A stretch of 36,012 nucleotides of DNA from Polaromonas sp. (GTDB lineage Bacteria; Pseudomonadota; Gammaproteobacteria; Burkholderiales; Burkholderiaceae_C): contig NZ_JABBPF010000206.1 of assembly GCF_012927415.1 (NCBI RefSeq), positions 1 through 36,012 of the forward strand, given 5' to 3'. Shown here one piece after another: positions 1 through 9,072 of this stretch (within the stretch, counting starts at the first letter, position 1; each line of letters starts with the position of its first letter). Under the pieces are notes generated by a model, which did no database searches, was not told where the DNA came from, and saw only the letters and a program-made list of their open reading frames with translations. A program made the translations under genes and the position numbers.

Positions 1-194
1 AGCCGAGCAATGACTTTGACAACCACCAGCCTGCCAGCCACGCCTCTTCCGGATTCCCCTCTTCCGGCCAGCCTGCAGGCAACCGCAACAACTTTCGTGG
101 CGGCAACCGCTCCGGTGGTGGCGCGGGCGGCACCGGTGGCCGGAGCAACGGGCCTCGTCGGCCGGGCGGTCCTGGCTCGTTTACTGGCCGATAA
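1..194 (+). CDS. C-terminal tail of a DEAD-box RNA helicase (partial)
   Basis: Reading in the frame that starts at base 3 gives about 63 residues ending at a TAA at 192-194. The peptide is almost entirely Gly, Arg, Asn, Ser and Pro, with pieces such as NNFRGGNRSGGG and the ending PGGPGSFTGR. Such a basic, disordered RGG-like tail is typical of the C-terminus of RhlE-type DEAD-box RNA helicases in Burkholderiales, where it helps bind RNA. The catalytic core lies outside the window, so the family call rests only on tail composition and could be wrong: another RNA-binding protein with an RGG tail would look the same. An open frame starting at base 10 overlaps it but has no recognisable protein character. 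Confidence 0.6.
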   Translation, partial: PSNDFDNHQPASHASSGFPSSGQPAGNRNNFRGGNRSGGGAGGTGGRSNGPRRPGGPGSFTGR

Positions 195-765
195 ACGCCA
201 CACCGCGATTCACTGGCTGGCTTTCGGCCAACCCGGCGAAATTCAAAACCCGTGGTTTACTCACAAACCGGTTCAGCGAATTTGTGGAGCGGCGGGCAGA
301 TGGCTTATTGATTGCGCTCGGCACCACCATCAGGGCAGCAGGCAAGCTTTCAGGACGGTGGATCTCGATGCGGTTCTAGCGCCGGCTCGCGGCAATGGCG
401 CAGCGGTCGCCGGAATTGAATTGTTTACGCGTGAAGTCCATTTAAAACGGCCTAAGTCTGCTATTAAATACAGAGCAATTTACAACCTTGAGGGTTGCCT
501 GCATCCTGCGGATACAGGAACTTCATAGCCTCTGGATTCACCGCCCGTAAATCGGTTGCTGAAGGCACCTTCATGCTAAAGGCTGATATGACTGCATCAT
601 GATCTGGATCAGTCCCGGCCCGGTGGCGATCCAATACGCTTGCAGTTTGCCATGGCCGACCCTTGCGCCTACCGGTGCCGGACTGGTTCGAAGCGCCTGG
701 GCCTGATTTGGCCGACCACCTTATGCGCTCTTACGCAGGAACACACAAAATAGCTTGCCGGACCC
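195..765. other. Gene-free stretch
   Basis: About 570 bases without a convincing gene. Open frames on both strands are short, with unbiased composition and no motif I recognise. The only structured element noticed is a degenerate copy of the 17-nt palindromic repeat at 460-476. I see no clear hairpin terminator after the helicase tail and no strong promoter before the YitT gene. Confidence 0.5.
460..476 (+). repeat. Degenerate copy of the 17-nt GCTA...TAGC repeat
   Basis: GCTATTAAATACAGAGC has the length and left arm of the palindromic repeat seen five more times in this window; the right arm has one mismatch (AGAGC for ATAGC). It lies in non-coding DNA. It is the weakest member of the set. 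Confidence 0.35.
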
Positions 766-1407
766 ATGACTATCAGCTCAGAAAATACCGTGAATGCCGA
801 ACAAGCAGAAGGACTGACACGCCACCGCTGGTACGAAGATTTACAGGCATTGATCACTGGCACCTTGTTTGTTGCGCTGGGCGTTGTGATGTTTGGCCAT
901 GCGGGCCTGCTGACAGGCGGTACGGCGGGCATTGCCTTCCTGATCCATTACGCCACAGGTGCGAGTTTTAGCCTGGCATTTTTCGTCATCAACCTGCCCT
1001 TCTATGTTTTTGCCTGGAAACGCATGGGGCCTGCATTTACGCTCAAGACTTTTGCCGCAGTCGTCCTGCTGACCCTTTTTACGCATTTCCTTCCGCAGGC
1101 GCTGACTTTTGAGCATCTGTCGCCTGTTCTCGCTACGGTTCTGGGCGGGCTGCTCTGCGGCACGGGCATGCTGATCCTGTTTCGCCACCGCGCAAGCCTG
1201 GGCGGTCTCAATGTACTCGTGCTGTATTTGCAGGAGCGCCTTGGCTGGCGCGCCGGCAAGGTACAGATGGCAATGGACAGCCTGATCGTGCTGGGCGCGT
1301 TGTGGGTGACAGATGAGCAACGGGTCGCTCTTTCAGTGCTGGGCGCAGTGGTCCTCAACCTGACGCTGACCATAAACCACCGACCTGGACGTTACATGGC
1401 TCTGTAA
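766..1407 (+). CDS. YitT family (DUF161-type) integral membrane protein
   Basis: A 213-residue, very hydrophobic protein with about six predicted membrane segments. The motif GLLTGGTAGIAFLIHY (about residues 48-63) and the later RHRASLGGLNVLVLYLQ match the GG-rich repeats of YitT/YczE-like inner-membrane proteins. The family's biochemical role is not established; transport has been suggested for some members. The first 24 residues are polar and precede the first helix. It stands alone, convergent with the idonate dehydrogenase pseudogene 41 bp downstream. The ATG at 766 was chosen because it is the first in frame; the ribosome binding site is weak. Confidence 0.8.
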   Translation: MTISSENTVNAEQAEGLTRHRWYEDLQALITGTLFVALGVVMFGHAGLLTGGTAGIAFLIHYATGASFSLAFFVINLPFYVFAWKRMGPAFTLKTFAAVVLLTLFTHFLPQALTFEHLSPVLATVLGGLLCGTGMLILFRHRASLGGLNVLVLYLQERLGWRAGKVQMAMDSLIVLGALWVTDEQRVALSVLGAVVLNLTLTINHRPGRYMAL

Positions 1408-1448
1408 GCGGAGTCTGGATATTGATGTGCGGTTTTACCTGGTGCGGT

Positions 1449-2493
1449 TTACGCGCCAAAGGCAATCTGGACCTTCATCGCTTTGCGTTTGTCGCCCGCT
1501 AAGTCAAACGCTTCATTCGAATTTTTAAAATCAAGCGTATGGCTGATAACGGGCAGGCCGTTGATCAGCCGCTGGTTCAAGAAGTTCACGGCAACGGCGA
1601 ATTCCGGATGGAAGCGAAAGGTGCCGCGCAATTCAAGTTCTTTGCCGACAATCTGGTTCAGCGGGATGGAAATATCACCCCCCAAACCGATGATGACAAT
1701 GACACCACGCGGTGCCACCACATCAAGCCCGGCGCAAAGTGCCTTGTCGCTGCCGGAGGCTTCGAACATCACATCGAATTGGCCTTTATCGCGAACATAA
1801 GGTGCCAGGCCATCGGCTTGCGTCGCAAGATTGATGGTTGTGTCGGCGCCCATTTCGCGCGCGCAGGCGAGTGGCAAGTCAGTCAGATCCGCAGCGACAA
1901 TTTGCGCGGCACCAGCGCGGCGCAAGGCCGCTATCAGCAACACGCCGATCGGACCGCAGCCGGTCACCAGCACGCGTTTGCCAAATACTGAGCCAGCCCG
2001 CGAAATTGCATGCAGCCCAACCGACAAAGGCTCGGCCAGAGCCGCCTCGGACAGGGGCAGATTATGGGCCACAACATGCGCCTGAGCAGCCTCGATGATC
2101 AGCGTTTCACGAAATGCGCCCTGCACATGTGGAAAGCGCATGGCACTGCCATAAAACCGCATCTCGCTGCAGTGGTTAGTGGTTGTGTTGGCCCTGCTGG
2201 CAGAACCGGCAAAGGCCGCAAGGCCGTGAGGGCGAAATCGCGATGCGCTGGCCAGTATGAAATCCGGTTAATTCGCTGCCTGTACTCTCGACCACCCCTG
2301 AGACCTCATGCCCCAGCACCATGGGCTCCTTGATACGCACAGCCCCAAAGCCGCCATGCCGGTAATAGTGCAGGTCCGAGCCACAGATGCCACCGAACGC
2401 TATCCGCACGCGCAACTGCTGTGGACCGGGGGTTTCCGGCGCAAATTCGTCAAGACGCAGATCTAATGGGGCATGGCAAACCAGCGCGCGCAT
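1449..2493 (-). pseudogene. idnD: L-idonate 5-dehydrogenase, disrupted by a 7-bp duplication
   Basis: Two adjacent frames together make one zinc-type medium-chain dehydrogenase. The first (2493 to 2176) has the N-terminal GroES-like domain with GGICGSDLHYYRHGG and the catalytic-zinc GHE (LGHEVSG), and stops in the structural-zinc Cys lobe (CGLCRFCQQGQHNH). The second (2162 to 1449) resumes with EMRFYGSAMRFPHVQGAF and carries the Rossmann domain (VTGCGPIGVLL). The frame breaks where the heptamer AGTGGTT is present twice at 2171-2184; removing one copy joins the frames into 345 residues, the usual size of IdnD. The enzyme oxidises L-idonate to 5-ketogluconate. It is the last gene of the minus-strand operon, after the SDR that would take its product. 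It is either a recent mutation, a reversible slip, or an assembly error. Confidence 0.85.
2171..2184. repeat. Tandem 7-bp duplication breaking idnD
   Basis: AGTGGTTAGTGGTT is two exact back-to-back copies of AGTGGTT. In the gene's direction this is AACCACTAACCACT, which puts a TAA in frame straight after residues QHNH of the structural-zinc lobe. Deleting 7 bp gives QHNHCSEMRF, the expected family sequence at this point. Confidence 0.9.
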
Positions 2494-2523
2494 AGGGTTC
2501 TCCAGAAAGTATTTGTCCCGTGG

Positions 2524-3294
2524 TCAAAGTGTGGCGGTGACGCCGCCATCAACATAGAGGACGTGACCATTGACGAAAGCCGCAGCGTCACTGGCGAGGA
2601 ACACAACAGCACCGCCGAGATCCTCGACTTTGCCCCAGCGACGGCTCGGTGTGCGGCCTACCAGCCAGGAACTGAACTGCTCATCCATGACCAGTTTTTC
2701 GGTGAGTTCGGTTTTGAAATAACCCGGTCCGAGACCGTTGACATTGATGCCGTGCGGGCCCCAGTCAATCGCCATGCCCTTGGTCAACATTTTGATGGCG
2801 CCTTTGCTAGCCATGTAAGGCGCGATGTTCGGGCGGCCAATCTCGCTTTGTACTGAACAGATATTGATGATCCGGCCGTGCCCGCGCGGGATCATTTTTT
2901 TCGCAACTGCCTGCCCGACAAGAAACACGCTGTCCACGTTGGTCTGCATCAGTTCGTGCCAGTCGGCTTCAGGAAAATCCTGCAAGGGCATGCGTTTTTG
3001 CATGCCTGCGTTATTCACCAGGATATCGATCGCACCGAAGTCGTCTTCGATGGCTTGCACCGCGGCGATTACATCGGCGCCTCGCGTTACATCAAACAGA
3101 TGTCCCCGGACCTGCAGCCCCTGGACACGAAGGGCGGCAACCGCCTGCTCGAGCTTGGCAGCGTTTCTGCCATTCAGCACCAGCCGGGCACCAGCCTGTC
3201 CTAGCGCACGCGCAAGCGCCAAGCCAATTCCCCCTGACGATCCGGTAATAAGAGCAATGCGTCCGTCAAGCCTGAAAGTAGCTGGTGTAATCAT
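2524..3294 (-). CDS. idnO: SDR oxidoreductase, gluconate 5-dehydrogenase-like
   Basis: A classical short-chain dehydrogenase of 256 residues. It has the cofactor glycine motif TGSSGGIG (about 18-25), NNAG (about 94-97), and a Ser147/Tyr160/Lys164 catalytic set (CSVQS...YMASK). An Arg after the second strand (NGRN) suggests NADP(H). The order gluconokinase, this SDR, idonate dehydrogenase supports a role reducing 5-keto-D-gluconate to D-gluconate. The closely related 2-deoxy-D-gluconate 3-dehydrogenases (KduD-like) cannot be excluded from sequence alone. An in-frame TTG lies one codon before the ATG at 3294; I prefer the ATG. It follows gluconokinase by about 20 bp and should be co-transcribed. 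Confidence 0.75.
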   Translation of the reverse strand: MITPATFRLDGRIALITGSSGGIGLALARALGQAGARLVLNGRNAAKLEQAVAALRVQGLQVRGHLFDVTRGADVIAAVQAIEDDFGAIDILVNNAGMQKRMPLQDFPEADWHELMQTNVDSVFLVGQAVAKKMIPRGHGRIINICSVQSEIGRPNIAPYMASKGAIKMLTKGMAIDWGPHGINVNGLGPGYFKTELTEKLVMDEQFSSWLVGRTPSRRWGKVEDLGGAVVFLASDAAAFVNGHVLYVDGGVTATL

Positions 3295-3315
3295 CAAAAA
3301 TTGTTCTTCAGCAAG

Positions 3316-3819
3316 TTAGTTGTGCAAGCGATCGACAATTGAGAGCAATAACCGGTCCGGGTTTTGCCTGACGTCCAAAGTCAGCGCGTTTTCTTCCGCG
3401 TCGGGCGGCTCCAGCGTTGCGAACTGGCTGTCGAGCAAGGATGAGGGCATGTAATGCCCGGGACGGGTCGCCATCCGAACTGCGAGTAAGTCGTAGTCCC
3501 CCCGCAGGTGAACGATCAGCAGATCGGGTGCGCCGCTGCGCAGGATGTCGCGGTAGGAGCGCTTGAGCGCAGAACAGGAAATCACAAGACCACTTCCCTC
3601 GGCGCTGGCCGAAGCCAGCCGCCCGGCAAGACTTTCGAGCCAGCCTCGCCGGTCCTCATCGGTCAGAGCGATGCCCGCCGCCATGCGCGCTACGTTTTGC
3701 CCGGTGTGCAAATCGTCACCTTCCAGGAAATCTACGCCCAGATGCTGGGCCAGCATGCGCCCTACGGTACTCTTGCCACTGCCGCTCACGCCCATCAAAA
3801 CGACATTACGCAAAATCAT
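3316..3819 (-). CDS. gntK: Gluconokinase
   Basis: A 167-residue small P-loop kinase of the thermoresistant gluconokinase family. The Walker A motif GVSGSGKS is at residues 10-17, followed by the family's EGDDLH (substrate region), ISCSALKRSYRDILR and RPGHYMPSSLLDSQFATLE. It phosphorylates D-gluconate to 6-phosphogluconate in the cytoplasm. It starts 12 bp after the ABC ATPase stop, and the next gene is the SDR that would produce gluconate, so the operon links import, reduction and phosphorylation. 6-Phosphogluconate would then feed Edd and Eda, encoded 13 kb away in this window. Confidence 0.92.
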   Translation of the reverse strand: MILRNVVLMGVSGSGKSTVGRMLAQHLGVDFLEGDDLHTGQNVARMAAGIALTDEDRRGWLESLAGRLASASAEGSGLVISCSALKRSYRDILRSGAPDLLIVHLRGDYDLLAVRMATRPGHYMPSSLLDSQFATLEPPDAEENALTLDVRQNPDRLLLSIVDRLHN

Positions 3820-3831
3820 GCTTGAGCTGTT

Positions 3832-4902
3832 TCATTCCAGGCGGTTGCTGCTCACCGCGTCAAACACATGCGCCTTGGCCGGCTCGATCCCGATTTTCAC
3901 GATGTCATCGGGTTGCACACCGGTGCGACCATGCATGACCACGATCACCCTGCTGTCGCCAACCTGCAACAACAGCTCGGTTTCCGCACCCGTGGGTTCA
4001 ACCACGATCACCCGCGCCTCAATACCCTCACCGGAAGTCGAGAGATGAATATCTCCAGGCCGCACACCGTAATGCACGCGCTGGCTGTCAGCCGCCTGAG
4101 TGAGCGCGCCGGCTGGCCAGCGATGGCCCTCCGCTTCAACCCAGCATTGGCCATCACCGCGCCGAAACGTGCCTTGCAGCACATTCATTGAGGGAGAACC
4201 GATGAATTGCGCGACAAACAGGTTTCTCGGCCGGTCAAACAGCGCCAGTGGTGTCCCAATCTGCTCGATGATCCCGTCATGCATGACAACGATGCGGTCG
4301 GCCATCGTCATCGCCTCGATCTGGTCATGCGTGACATAAACCGTGGTGGTTTTGAGCCGCTGATGCAGTGCCTTGATTTCGGCGCGCATCGCCACGCGCA
4401 GCTTGGCATCGAGATTGGATAGCGGCTCGTCAAAAAGAAATACCTTGGGATCACGCACGATGGCCCGGCCCATCGCCACGCGTTGCCGCTGGCCACCGGA
4501 AAGCTCGCGCGGGTATCGATCAAGCAAGGCGTCGAGGTTCAGCACATGCGCCGCATCAGCGACGCGTTTTTCAATCAATGACCGCTCCGCCTTGCGCAGC
4601 TTCATGCTGAATGCCATGTTGTCCCGCACGGTCATGTGCGGATATAGCGCATAACTCTGGAACACCATCGCGATATCGCGGTCCTTGGAATCAAGTTCAT
4701 TGACAACAACGCCGTCGATGGCGATCTCGCCACCACTGATTTCCTCCAGCCCGGCCAGCATGCGCAGCAGGGTTGACTTGCCGCAGCCCGATGGCCCTAC
4801 CAGAACGACAAACTCGCCGTCGGAGATATCAAAACTGATGCCGTGAATGATCTTGAACTTGCCAAAGGACTTTTCGATGTTGCGAAAGGAGACAGATGCC
4901 AT
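3832..4902 (-). CDS. Sugar ABC transporter ATP-binding protein (MalK/UgpC type)
   Basis: A 356-residue ATPase with Walker A GPSGCGKST (36-44), Q-loop Gln82, signature LSGGQ (134-138), Walker B FLFDEP (155-160) and the switch His in YVTHDQ. The C-terminal third is the OB/TOBE-like regulatory region typical of MalK and UgpC, including GVRPGDIHLS. It powers import by the two permeases encoded just upstream. The substrate is not visible in the ATPase; the neighbours point to a sugar acid or related monosaccharide. Members of this group sometimes energise more than one permease pair. Confidence 0.92.
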   Translation of the reverse strand: MASVSFRNIEKSFGKFKIIHGISFDISDGEFVVLVGPSGCGKSTLLRMLAGLEEISGGEIAIDGVVVNELDSKDRDIAMVFQSYALYPHMTVRDNMAFSMKLRKAERSLIEKRVADAAHVLNLDALLDRYPRELSGGQRQRVAMGRAIVRDPKVFLFDEPLSNLDAKLRVAMRAEIKALHQRLKTTTVYVTHDQIEAMTMADRIVVMHDGIIEQIGTPLALFDRPRNLFVAQFIGSPSMNVLQGTFRRGDGQCWVEAEGHRWPAGALTQAADSQRVHYGVRPGDIHLSTSGEGIEARVIVVEPTGAETELLLQVGDSRVIVVMHGRTGVQPDDIVKIGIEPAKAHVFDAVSSNRLE

Positions 4903-4919
4903 GATTTAGATATTCCAGG

Positions 4920-5774
4920 TCAGCTTTTCACCGCGCCGGCAGTCAGGCCCGACACCATGTAGCGCTTGAAGGTGTAATAGATCGCCGCCGGTGGCAGCGC
5001 GTAAATAAGACCGGTGGCCATCAACAGCTCCCACGGGGAATCGTCTGCTGACAAGAAACTGCCAAGTGCCACGCCGAGCGTCACGCTGCGGTCATTCGAC
5101 AGCAGCAGGAAGGCGTAAAGATATTCATTCCATGCCAGCAATAAGGCGTAGGTACCCACGGCCACCAGAGACGGCACCATCAGCGGCAGATAAACCAGGC
5201 GGAACAACTGCAGCGGGGAAGCGCCGTCCATCATTGCGGCTTCGTCAAGCTCGTAAGGCAGCTTGTCAGAGGCTTGCTTGAGCACCCAGATGCAATACGG
5301 TGAAGCAATCGTCACCATGGCCAGAATCAGCGCCCACTGGCTGCCAAGCAAGCCATAGTTGCCCATGGTCTTGTACATTGGCACGGCCAGAAAGGCTGCT
5401 GGAATGAAGTAGGTGAACAAGGCCAGGTTCATGACCGTGCGCCCGCCCCGCACCTTGAGCCGGCTGATTGCAAACGCCGCAGCCGTTGCCACGAACAGCG
5501 TGATCACGCCCACGGCAACCGCAATGATCAATGAGTTCCACATCTGCAGCCAGAAGTGATTGAGGTAGTGATGCTTTTGCAGAAACACCACTTCAAAGTT
5601 TTTCAGCGTGGGTGCATCGGGCCACAGCCTGCCTGAGGTGGCCGAGTCGCGGGGCGAGATGGCAAACAAAAACATGTGATAAATCGGAATCATGGTCCAG
5701 ATCAGCAACGGGATGCCGATCAGCAGCAGCTTGGCTTCGGTGGTGACGGACTTCAGCGTTATGCGTTTTTTCAT
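4920..5774 (-). CDS. Carbohydrate ABC transporter permease (MalG type)
   Basis: A 284-residue inner-membrane protein with about six helices. The EAA loop, which docks on the ATPase, is visible as DEAAMMDGASPLQLFRLVYL followed by PLMVPSLVAVG. The N-terminal helix (LLLIGIPLLIWTMIPIYHMF) and overall length fit the MalG/UgpE subfamily. It pairs with the MalF-type permease encoded 76 bp upstream; the ATPase gene follows after 17 bp. Confidence 0.9.
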   Translation of the reverse strand: MKKRITLKSVTTEAKLLLIGIPLLIWTMIPIYHMFLFAISPRDSATSGRLWPDAPTLKNFEVVFLQKHHYLNHFWLQMWNSLIIAVAVGVITLFVATAAAFAISRLKVRGGRTVMNLALFTYFIPAAFLAVPMYKTMGNYGLLGSQWALILAMVTIASPYCIWVLKQASDKLPYELDEAAMMDGASPLQLFRLVYLPLMVPSLVAVGTYALLLAWNEYLYAFLLLSNDRSVTLGVALGSFLSADDSPWELLMATGLIYALPPAAIYYTFKRYMVSGLTAGAVKS

Positions 5775-5850
5775 TTCGACCCCAGGCGAGACGTTTCCAG
5801 GATGACGATGGCCCCCCCGGCGGGCAGCGGACCAAGCTGAGCGTGCGGGT

Positions 5851-6750
5851 TCATTTTGAGAGCCGTTTCATCATGAAATAGACCAGCGGCAGCACCAGTG
5901 GCATCGCCACCACGATGGATGCCATGGCCAGATCAACCTGGTCAAGCCGCAAGTAACGGATGCCCAACGTCGCCAGTACATGCGTCAAATCGGCGGGGCC
6001 TCCACCCGTGAGAAGGTACACGCTATTGAAATCGCCCAGCGTCCAGATCATCGACAGGATGGTGGATGTAAGGTAGATGGTGCGCATGGACGGCCAGGTG
6101 ATGAACTTGAATTTTTGCCAATTGCTTGCACCGTCTACCGAGGCCGCTTCGTATTGCTCGGCAGGAATGGACATGCGGGCCGAAACCAGAATCAGCGTCC
6201 AGAAAGGCAGCGACTTCCAGATGTGCATCAGCATGGAGAACGTCAAAGCCAGGGTGGGGTCGTTAAGCCAGTTTGGGCCATCAATTCCAGTAAGCCTGAA
6301 GATTACTGAATTAATGACGCCCCATTCTGGATTAAGCATGAAGCGCACCGATAGGATCGTGGGGATGGAGGGTACTGCCCACGGCAGCACAAACAGCAGT
6401 GAAAGCCATTTGATCCAGTTGCGGCTCTGTACAAAAAATCCGGACAGCATCAGCGCGATTGCCATCTTGATGTTGATGCCAACCACAAGAAAAATCAGCG
6501 TATTAATGACAGTGCGAAAAAATATGGGATCGTCAAACAAGGCGACGTAACTTGCCGGATGACGCGCCAGCCATAAGCCATAGCCAACCGGATACAGCAC
6601 AAAAACCAGAAAAACCAGCAGGTACGGAAGCACCAGAACCAGGCCCCAAAACTCCCACGAACTCAAGCCTTTCCTGGCAAGGCGGGGCACCGGTTTTGCG
6701 CCAGAAAAAGTCGTTGTGCTCATAAAGTCGTGCAATACAAAAAACTGCAT
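5851..6750 (-). CDS. Sugar ABC transporter permease (MalF type)
   Basis: A 299-residue inner-membrane permease with about six helices and the EAA loop EQYEAASVDGASNWQKFKFI. The subfamily is that of MalF/UgpA. Two starts are possible: ATG at 6750, or ATG at 6723, which gives MSTTTFSGAK; neither has a good ribosome binding site, and the second removes an odd MQFFVLHDF leader. The gene lies 57 bp after the substrate-binding protein gene and before the MalG-type partner. Confidence 0.9.
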   Translation of the reverse strand: MQFFVLHDFMSTTTFSGAKPVPRLARKGLSSWEFWGLVLVLPYLLVFLVFVLYPVGYGLWLARHPASYVALFDDPIFFRTVINTLIFLVVGINIKMAIALMLSGFFVQSRNWIKWLSLLFVLPWAVPSIPTILSVRFMLNPEWGVINSVIFRLTGIDGPNWLNDPTLALTFSMLMHIWKSLPFWTLILVSARMSIPAEQYEAASVDGASNWQKFKFITWPSMRTIYLTSTILSMIWTLGDFNSVYLLTGGGPADLTHVLATLGIRYLRLDQVDLAMASIVVAMPLVLPLVYFMMKRLSK

Positions 6751-6807
6751 GAAGAAGAAGGCAAGTCACCCCGGACTGCCTGGGCAACTTGATCGACTTG
6801 CGATGGT

Positions 6808-8187
6808 TTAGTTGGTACCCGCAATCGTCTTGATACGGGCGATCATTTCGTCCACCGCCTTATCAACCGGTATTTTTTCGTTGATGACGCGGTTCATCGC
6901 CTTTGCCCAGACGTTCTCGTTATTTACCACGGTGAACTTGTAGTTCTTGGTGAACTCAAACGGCACCGTCCCGGCCGCATACTGCGCGTGTACGGCTTTG
7001 CGGTGCACATCTGCATTCCTGAAGTCACTGTCCTGGCCGACCTTGGTCACCGGGAACCAGCGACCCAAAGAACCTTCGACATACGGCGTCAGGTTGATCT
7101 CGTTCATGAAGAACTGCACAAACTCTTTCGCACGCGCCTTGTTCTTGGAATCGGTGAACACGACACCCGTTTTTACCGCTGTTCGGTAAATCATCTTGCC
7201 GCCATCGGGTTTGCTCGGAAAACCCGCCGTCACGATATCTTCGTAATAGGCCTTCTTTCCCTTGGCGCGGTCCTCTGCGCTGAGCGCAGGATTGTTCGCG
7301 TCATCCAGCCACTTGGCGGCAATCGAAATTGTCGCGTTGTGCGTCATCATGGTGGTGCGGTTGTGAAACGCCACATTGTTGTCCGGGTCCTTCCAGCTTG
7401 TCGATGATGGTGGTGTGCAGCCCTTGGCGTAGACGCTGGTGTAATCGCGCATGGCGGAAATCAGACCGGCACGCGTTTTGGGGTCATCCACCATAAGCTT
7501 GCCGTTGTTGTCCACCATCTTGACGTTGTAGGCATCGGCAAAGGTCAGGAAAGAATAGAACGAGTCGGTTGAGTCCACACCCATCGGCATGCCGATGCCA
7601 AAAGTGCGCTTGCCAGTGGCCTTGCGGTGTGCAGGCTGCGCTTTTTCGCACCAGAACGACCAGTAGTCGGCCCACTTTGTAGGAATGTCTGACTGCTTCA
7701 GGCCAGCCTCGGCGAGCATGTCTTTCCAATACTCGATATGCATGGTCTGCTGCTTCATCGGAAACGCGTAATAAGCGCGCTTCTTGGCAACGTCGTTGTA
7801 CAGATAAGTAGTCTCAATCGTGTTGGGCGTGAAATTTCCCTTCAGCGGCGTCAAAACATCGCTCAAGTCTTCAAGCTTTCCGTCAAAAGCCCATTTGGCT
7901 GTGACCTGAAAGTCGTACACATCGGAATAAGCCACATCGGGCGGATTTTTCGAGTCGAGCGCGGCTACGGTTTTTGGAATCGTGTCCTGCACCGGATACT
8001 GCGACAGTTCGACCTTGACATTGGTCTTCGCCTCGAACTTCTTGATCACGTCGAAAAGCGCGTCATCCTCAGCTTTGTAAAAACCTTTGACCCACCATAC
8101 GGTGAGCTTCTCCTGGGCGAGCGCGTTACCGGCGGAAATAAGGCCGGTCGCGACCATCGCGGTTGCAAGAATTGTCTTGAGTCTCAT
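6808..8187 (-). CDS. ABC transporter extracellular sugar-binding protein
   Basis: A 459-residue periplasmic solute-binding protein of the MalE/UgpB-like group. The signal peptide is residues 1-24 (cleavage NALA/QEK). The mature start KLTVWWVKGFYKAEDDALFD and the segment NPPDVAYSDVYDF are typical of these proteins. An AGGAG lies about 10 bp before the ATG. It would capture the substrate and deliver it to the two permeases. The regulator gene ends only 49 bp upstream, so regulator and importer are probably one transcript. The ligand cannot be read from sequence; gluconate, idonate, galactonate or a sugar precursor are guesses from the neighbours. Confidence 0.9.
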   Translation of the reverse strand: MRLKTILATAMVATGLISAGNALAQEKLTVWWVKGFYKAEDDALFDVIKKFEAKTNVKVELSQYPVQDTIPKTVAALDSKNPPDVAYSDVYDFQVTAKWAFDGKLEDLSDVLTPLKGNFTPNTIETTYLYNDVAKKRAYYAFPMKQQTMHIEYWKDMLAEAGLKQSDIPTKWADYWSFWCEKAQPAHRKATGKRTFGIGMPMGVDSTDSFYSFLTFADAYNVKMVDNNGKLMVDDPKTRAGLISAMRDYTSVYAKGCTPPSSTSWKDPDNNVAFHNRTTMMTHNATISIAAKWLDDANNPALSAEDRAKGKKAYYEDIVTAGFPSKPDGGKMIYRTAVKTGVVFTDSKNKARAKEFVQFFMNEINLTPYVEGSLGRWFPVTKVGQDSDFRNADVHRKAVHAQYAAGTVPFEFTKNYKFTVVNNENVWAKAMNRVINEKIPVDKAVDEMIARIKTIAGTN

Positions 8188-8236
8188 TTTGCTTTGTCTC
8201 CTGTGCTGGTTGGTTATGAAAGGACTGACGAAAAAC

Positions 8237-8980
8237 TCATGCAGCCCGCAGCGGCTGCGCTGGTCGGCTTAATCGGGGCAACCTGCGGCGCGAACCGAGC
8301 ACCTGCTCGATATCCTGGTGCGCGCCATCTATCAGCTTCAAAATCGCTTTTTCGGCGCGCGCGGGATCGCGCGCGATCACCGCATCAATCACGGCCCGAT
8401 GCAGCGGCAATGAAGACTTCGGACCGTCTTTCCTGGCAGTGGAAATTTCGAAACTGGTACGCAGTAGCGCATTGAGCACTTTGCTCATTTGCGCCAGCAT
8501 CCGGTTTTGCGCCGCGCGCATCAGGCCCTGGTGAAAACGAAGATCGAAGCTGATGTAGTCTCCACCCTCCTCGACCGCGCGCTTCATGCCTGCAAAGGCG
8601 ATTTCGATGGCTGCGATGTCATCAGCCGTGGCGCGGGTCGCAGCCAGCTTTACTGCGGCCGGCTCGACCACCAGGCGCAAATCCTGCAAGTCACGAATGA
8701 ATTCAGGCGTGAAACCCGCCTTGGCTTGCCAGGCAATCACATCAGGGTCAAACCAGTTCCACTGGTCTTCTGACAGCACCCGGGTGCCCACCTTCGGACC
8801 GGTGACGATCAAACCTTTGGCCACCAGCGACTTGACGGACTCGCGCACAACCGTACGGCTGACACCCAACTCTTCGCACAGCACTGACTCGGAGGGGATC
8901 GATCCGCCCACTGCGTAGCGCCCAGAGACGATAGCCTCGCCGAGCAGATCTACCGTGTTGCCGTGGACGTTTTTGATCAT
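8237..8980 (-). CDS. GntR-family transcriptional regulator, FCD (FadR-type) domain
   Basis: A 247-residue regulator. Residues 1-70 form the winged helix-turn-helix (SESVLCEELGVSRTVVRES, then VGTRV for the wing). Residues about 95-230 form the all-helical FCD effector domain, with the expected metal-ligand pattern Asp146, His150, His194 and His221. FCD regulators commonly sense sugar acids or other carboxylates and leave DNA on binding them; DgoR (galactonate) is a known example. It is the first gene of the minus-strand operon, and its promoter region carries an ATCATATGAT palindrome that may be its own operator. A similar motif lies before the divergent dehydratase operon, so it may control both. 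Confidence 0.88.
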   Translation of the reverse strand: MIKNVHGNTVDLLGEAIVSGRYAVGGSIPSESVLCEELGVSRTVVRESVKSLVAKGLIVTGPKVGTRVLSEDQWNWFDPDVIAWQAKAGFTPEFIRDLQDLRLVVEPAAVKLAATRATADDIAAIEIAFAGMKRAVEEGGDYISFDLRFHQGLMRAAQNRMLAQMSKVLNALLRTSFEISTARKDGPKSSLPLHRAVIDAVIARDPARAEKAILKLIDGAHQDIEQVLGSRRRLPRLSRPAQPLRAA

Positions 8981-8999
8981 GGTTAGATAGCAAGTTTGA

Positions 9000-9020
9000 T
9001 TAATATCATATGATCATTAA
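9000..9020. promoter_or_regulatory. Candidate GntR/FCD operator upstream of the regulator-ABC operon
   Basis: The perfect 10-bp palindrome ATCATATGAT (9005-9014) lies 25 bp before the regulator's start codon and is flanked by TTAAT and ATTAA arms. It overlaps a second palindrome, ATGATCAT (9010-9017). FCD-type regulators bind short palindromes near their own start. The closely matching ATAATATGATTA at 10083-10094 supports a shared operator. Binding by this regulator is inferred. Confidence 0.5.
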
Positions 9021-9072
9021 AAAACCTGAGTTATAAGGAAAACCCGGGGTATCTGCAGGACTGCCGTTGCAC

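Noticed and set aside
10-528. A 172-codon frame at the left edge
   Set aside because: Overlaps the RGG-like helicase tail in another frame; after base 195 it shows only random-looking sequence.
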